Source of the DNA: Comamonas sp. BIGb0152
GTDB lineage: Bacteria > Pseudomonadota > Gammaproteobacteria > Burkholderiales > Burkholderiaceae_C
Assembly (NCBI RefSeq): GCF_024809975.1
Contig: NZ_JANUDY010000007.1
Span: 1 to 64,000, forward strand
DNA length: 64,000 bases
Direction: 5' to 3'
A model generated the notes under the pieces. The model had not been told where the DNA came from. It did no database searches and was given only the letters and a program-made list of their open reading frames with translations. The position numbers and the translations under genes were made by a program. Shown here piece by piece: positions 61,367-64,000 of this stretch; positions within the stretch are counted from its first letter, which is position 1, and each line of letters begins with the position of its first letter.

Positions 61367-62257
61367 TTACTCCTTGGGCTCCTGCAGCAAGCGCTGCAGG
61401 TACTGGCCGTAGCCATTCTTGGCCAAGGGCTTGGCCAGTGCAGCCAGCTGCTCGTCGCCGATATAGCCGCTGCGCCAGGCAATTTCTTCGGGGCAGGCAA
61501 TCTTCAGGCCCTGGCGGCTTTCCAAGGTGGCAATGAACTGGCCCGCATCCAAGAGGCTGTCGTGCGTGCCGGTATCCAGCCAGGCATAGCCCCGGCCCAT
61601 GATCTCGACGCTCAACTGGCCCTGCTCCAGGTACAGCCGATTCAAATCGGTGATCTCCAGCTCGCCGCGCGGCGATGGCTTGAGGCCGCGCGCCAGCTCC
61701 ACCACCTGGCTGTCGTAGAAATACAGGCCCGTCACCGCATAGTTGCTCTTGGGCTTGGCCGGCTTTTCTTCCAGCGACAGCACCTTGCCATGTTTGTCAA
61801 AGTCGGCCACACCATAGCGTTCGGGATCGGTCACATGGTAGGCAAAGACACTGGCGCCCGCATCGCGCTGCATGGCGCTGGCCAGCAGCTTGTGGAAGTC
61901 ATGGCCGTAGAAGATGTTGTCACCCAGCACCAAGGCGCTGGGCGCACCGTCCAGGAAGGACTCGCCAATCAAAAAGGCCTGCGCCAAGCCATCCGGGCTG
62001 GGCTGCACCGCGTACTGCAGTTGGATACCCCACTGGCTGCCATCGCCCAGCAGCTGCTCAAAGCGCGGTGTGTCCTGGGGGGTGCTGATGATCAGGATCT
62101 CTTTGATCCCCGCCAGCATCAAGGTGGTGAGCGGGTAGTAGATCATCGGCTTGTCATACACCGGCAGCAACTGCTTGCTGACTGCCAGGGTGGCCGGGTG
62201 CAGGCGGGTGCCGGAGCCGCCCGCCAAGATGATGCCTTTGCGTGCTTGCACTGTCAT
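61367..62257 (-). CDS. rfbA: glucose-1-phosphate thymidylyltransferase
   Basis: This 296-residue nucleotidyltransferase has [36 protein letters not shown] (nucleotide and metal site), [48 protein letters not shown] and [14 protein letters not shown]. It makes dTDP-glucose, the first step of dTDP-L-rhamnose synthesis. Length is normal. It is 3 bp from rfbD and 4 bp from rfbC. Confidence 0.96.
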   Translation of the reverse strand: MTVQARKGIILAGGSGTRLHPATLAVSKQLLPVYDKPMIYYPLTTLMLAGIKEILIISTPQDTPRFEQLLGDGSQWGIQLQYAVQPSPDGLAQAFLIGESFLDGAPSALVLGDNIFYGHDFHKLLASAMQRDAGASVFAYHVTDPERYGVADFDKHGKVLSLEEKPAKPKSNYAVTGLYFYDSQVVELARGLKPSPRGELEITDLNRLYLEQGQLSVEIMGRGYAWLDTGTHDSLLDAGQFIATLESRQGLKIACPEEIAWRSGYIGDEQLAALAKPLAKNGYGQYLQRLLQEPKE

Positions 62258-62260
62258 GGT

Positions 62261-63154
62261 TTACAAAATCTCCCGCAACATGCGCTGCACGCCGGTCTGC
62301 CAATCGGGCAAATCCAGCGCAAAGCGCTGCTGCAATTTGTGGGTGTTTAAACGGGAATTGTGGGGGCGGCGAGCCGGTGTCGGGAACGCGGTGGTGTCGA
62401 CCGCCTGCACCTCCTGCGCCGTCAGATGCAGTGCAGGGTTGATGGCGCGGGCCGTATCGAGCACAAAGCAGGCATAGCGGTTCCAGGTGGTCTCACCGCC
62501 CGCTACCAGGTGGTAGATACCGCTCAAGTCCTCTGCCGATGCCATGGCCGTGCGCAGTGCATGGGCCGTCACATCAGCGATCAGGTCGGCGCCGGTAGGT
62601 GCCCCCCATTGGTCATCGATGACGGCCAGCTTGTCGCGCTCCTGCGCCAGGCGCAGCATGGTCTTGGCAAAGTTGCCGCCGCGCGCGGCATACACCCAGC
62701 TGGTGCGAAAAATCAAATGCTTGGCACCGCTGGCTGCAATCTGCTGCTCGCCGTCGAGCTTGGTCTGGCCATAGACCGACAGCGGGCCGGTGGCCTGGTC
62801 CTCTTGCCAGGGCTGGTTGCCACTGCCGTCGAACACATAGTCGGTGCTGTAGTGCAGCAGCCAGGCGCCCAGCGCTTTGGCCTCGCGGGCCAGCACGCCC
62901 ACCGCCTCGGCATTGATGGTGCGGGCGGCATCGGGCTCGCTCTCGGCCTTGTCCACCGCAGTGTAGGCTGCGGCGTTGACGATCACATCCGGCGCCAGGG
63001 CGCGTACCGTCTCGGCCAATGCCTGGGGGCGCAGCAAGTCGCCGCACAGCGGCTCGCTGGCACGGTCCAGCGCAATCACCTCGCCCAGCGGCAGCAAGCT
63101 GCGTTGCAGCTCCCACCCGACCTGGCCGTTCTTGCCCAACAACAGTATTTTCAT
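62261..63154 (-). CDS. rfbD: dTDP-4-dehydrorhamnose reductase
   Basis: This 297-residue SDR-type reductase has KILLLGKNGQVGWELQRSL (NADPH loop), VIVNAAAYTAVDKAESEP, LLHYSTDYVFDGSG and YGQTKLDGE (catalytic Tyr-Lys), and VAGGETTWNRYACFVLD. It performs the last step giving dTDP-L-rhamnose. It is coupled to rfbA (3-bp gap). Confidence 0.95.
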   Translation of the reverse strand: MKILLLGKNGQVGWELQRSLLPLGEVIALDRASEPLCGDLLRPQALAETVRALAPDVIVNAAAYTAVDKAESEPDAARTINAEAVGVLAREAKALGAWLLHYSTDYVFDGSGNQPWQEDQATGPLSVYGQTKLDGEQQIAASGAKHLIFRTSWVYAARGGNFAKTMLRLAQERDKLAVIDDQWGAPTGADLIADVTAHALRTAMASAEDLSGIYHLVAGGETTWNRYACFVLDTARAINPALHLTAQEVQAVDTTAFPTPARRPHNSRLNTHKLQQRFALDLPDWQTGVQRMLREIL

Positions 63155-63213
63155 TGCATCGTCCTGGAAGGCGGGCGGCTACATGCTGTGCCAGGCCCGC
63201 AAAAATACCGCCC

Positions 63214-64000
63214 TCAGGCGTACTGCTTGTTGACCCAGTCCTTGTAGTCACCCGACTGCACCTGGGCCACCCAATCCTGGTGCTCCAGGTACCACTGCAC
63301 CGTCTTGCGGATGCCGCTGTCAAAGGTTTCAGCCGGCTTCCAGCCCAGCTCCTTTTCCAGCTTGCGCGCATCGATGGCGTAGCGGCGGTCATGGCCGGGG
63401 CGGTCCTTCACATAGCTGATCTGCTCGGCGTAGGACTGGCCATCGGCGCGCGGGCGCTGGGCGTCCAGCAGGCTGCAGACATGCTTGACGATGTCGATAT
63501 TGGGCATCTCGTTCCAGCCGCCCACGTTGTAGGTCTCGCCCAGCTGGCCGGCCTCCAGCACGCGGCGGATGGCGCTGCAGTGGTCCTTGACGTAGAGCCA
63601 ATCGCGGATCTGCATGCCGTCGCCATACACCGGCAGGTTCTTGCCCGCCAGCGCGTTGACAATCATCAGCGGGATCAGCTTCTCGGGGAAGTGGTAGGGC
63701 CCGTAGTTGTTCGAGCAATTGGTCGTCACCACCGGCAGGCCATAGGTGTGGAACCAGGCGCGCACCAGGTGGTCGCTGGCCGCCTTGCTCGCGCTGTAGG
63801 GGCTGTTGGGCTCGAAATTGTGGGTCTCGGTGAAAGCCGGGTCGTCCTTTTCCAGGCTGCCATAGACCTCGTCGGTGGACACGTGCAGGAAGCGGAAGCC
63901 ATCCTTGCGCTCGCCTTTCAGGCCGCTCCAGTAGGCGCGGGCGGCTTCCAGCAGACGCAAGGTACCCACCACATTGGTCTGGATAAAGTCCTCGGGGCCA
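63214..64000 (-). CDS. rfbB: dTDP-glucose 4,6-dehydratase, 5' end outside window
   Basis: This is a partial gene: the frame is open to the window's right edge (upstream codons read DFIQTN before [12 protein letters not shown]), so the N-terminal NAD-binding region of about 95 residues is missing. Visible are [20 protein letters not shown], the catalytic [17 protein letters not shown] (YxxxK), [19 protein letters not shown], and [13 protein letters not shown]. The C-terminus is complete (KDWVNKQYA). It makes dTDP-4-keto-6-deoxyglucose and probably starts the rfbB-D-A-C operon. Confidence 0.95.
   Translation of the reverse strand, partial: GPEDFIQTNVVGTLRLLEAARAYWSGLKGERKDGFRFLHVSTDEVYGSLEKDDPAFTETHNFEPNSPYSASKAASDHLVRAWFHTYGLPVVTTNCSNNYGPYHFPEKLIPLMIVNALAGKNLPVYGDGMQIRDWLYVKDHCSAIRRVLEAGQLGETYNVGGWNEMPNIDIVKHVCSLLDAQRPRADGQSYAEQISYVKDRPGHDRRYAIDARKLEKELGWKPAETFDSGIRKTVQWYLEHQDWVAQVQSGDYKDWVNKQYA

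Overview
The window is high-GC, gene-dense bacterial chromosome and looks like a betaproteobacterium of the family Comamonadaceae (Comamonas/Delftia-like). Pointers are an argB-slmA neighbourhood, an AcoR-type sigma-54 regulator next to an acetaldehyde-type dehydrogenase and a DUF779 gene, a PHA-granule phasin, a fadN-fadA-fadE style beta-oxidation cluster under a TetR regulator, and a type II secretion operon next to an abundant-looking surface protein. No phage, IS element, CRISPR array, tRNA or complete rRNA gene is visible. The family assignment is inference from gene content.

Layout. 1-392: apparent leader and promoters of an rRNA operon that leaves the window leftward. 393-2315: ABC-F ATPase Uup. 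2344-10454: an amino-acid/amine metabolism block: a MocR-type regulator divergent from a LysE exporter, then an aminotransferase, a GST, two tandem PhzF paralogues, a VOC protein and a serine/threonine dehydratase. 10471-15747: creatininase-family amidohydrolase and an AcoR-like activator, divergent from an aldehyde dehydrogenase and a DUF779 protein, with a palindromic enhancer site and a sigma-54-like promoter between them. 15918-22481: phasin, Atm1-type ABC exporter, two hotdog thioesterases, bactofilin, and a three-gene polyprenyl-sugar module (GT2, GtrA, ChbG/NaxD-type deacetylase). 22468-31551: leftward fatty-acid degradation cluster (enoyl-CoA hydratase, thioesterase, thiolase, FadN-type bifunctional enzyme, DUF2147 protein, acyl-CoA dehydrogenase, TetR) interrupted by a DUF559 gene bracketed by inverted hairpin repeats. 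31726-33500: slmA and argB.

33574-46350 is a surface-polysaccharide locus: a WecA/MraY-type initiating transferase, several GT2 enzymes, a 1237-residue methyltransferase-GT2-GT4 fusion, two further methyltransferases, and a Wzm/Wzt ABC exporter whose ATPase carries a C-terminal carbohydrate-binding-type extension. 46440-60704 holds a periplasmic PpiC/SurA-like isomerase, a 506-residue secreted surface protein with a strong promoter and terminator, a small lipoprotein, and a type II secretion operon transcribed gspE-F-G-H-I-J-K-L-M-C-D, mostly with 4-bp overlaps. 60814-64000 is the dTDP-L-rhamnose operon rfbB-D-A-C, with rfbB cut by the window edge.

From about 33.5 kb to the end, the genes read as one envelope-assembly island: an activated sugar (dTDP-rhamnose), glycan assembly, methylation and export (GTs, MTases, Wzm/Wzt), a periplasmic foldase, a T2SS, and a likely major secreted surface (S-layer-like) substrate. 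That functional coupling is the main hypothesis of this report. Other items worth a second look are the DUF559/inverted-repeat cassette, the polyprenyl-sugar deacetylase module, the double PhzF cluster, and a shared LGG-containing tail motif in GspL and GspC.
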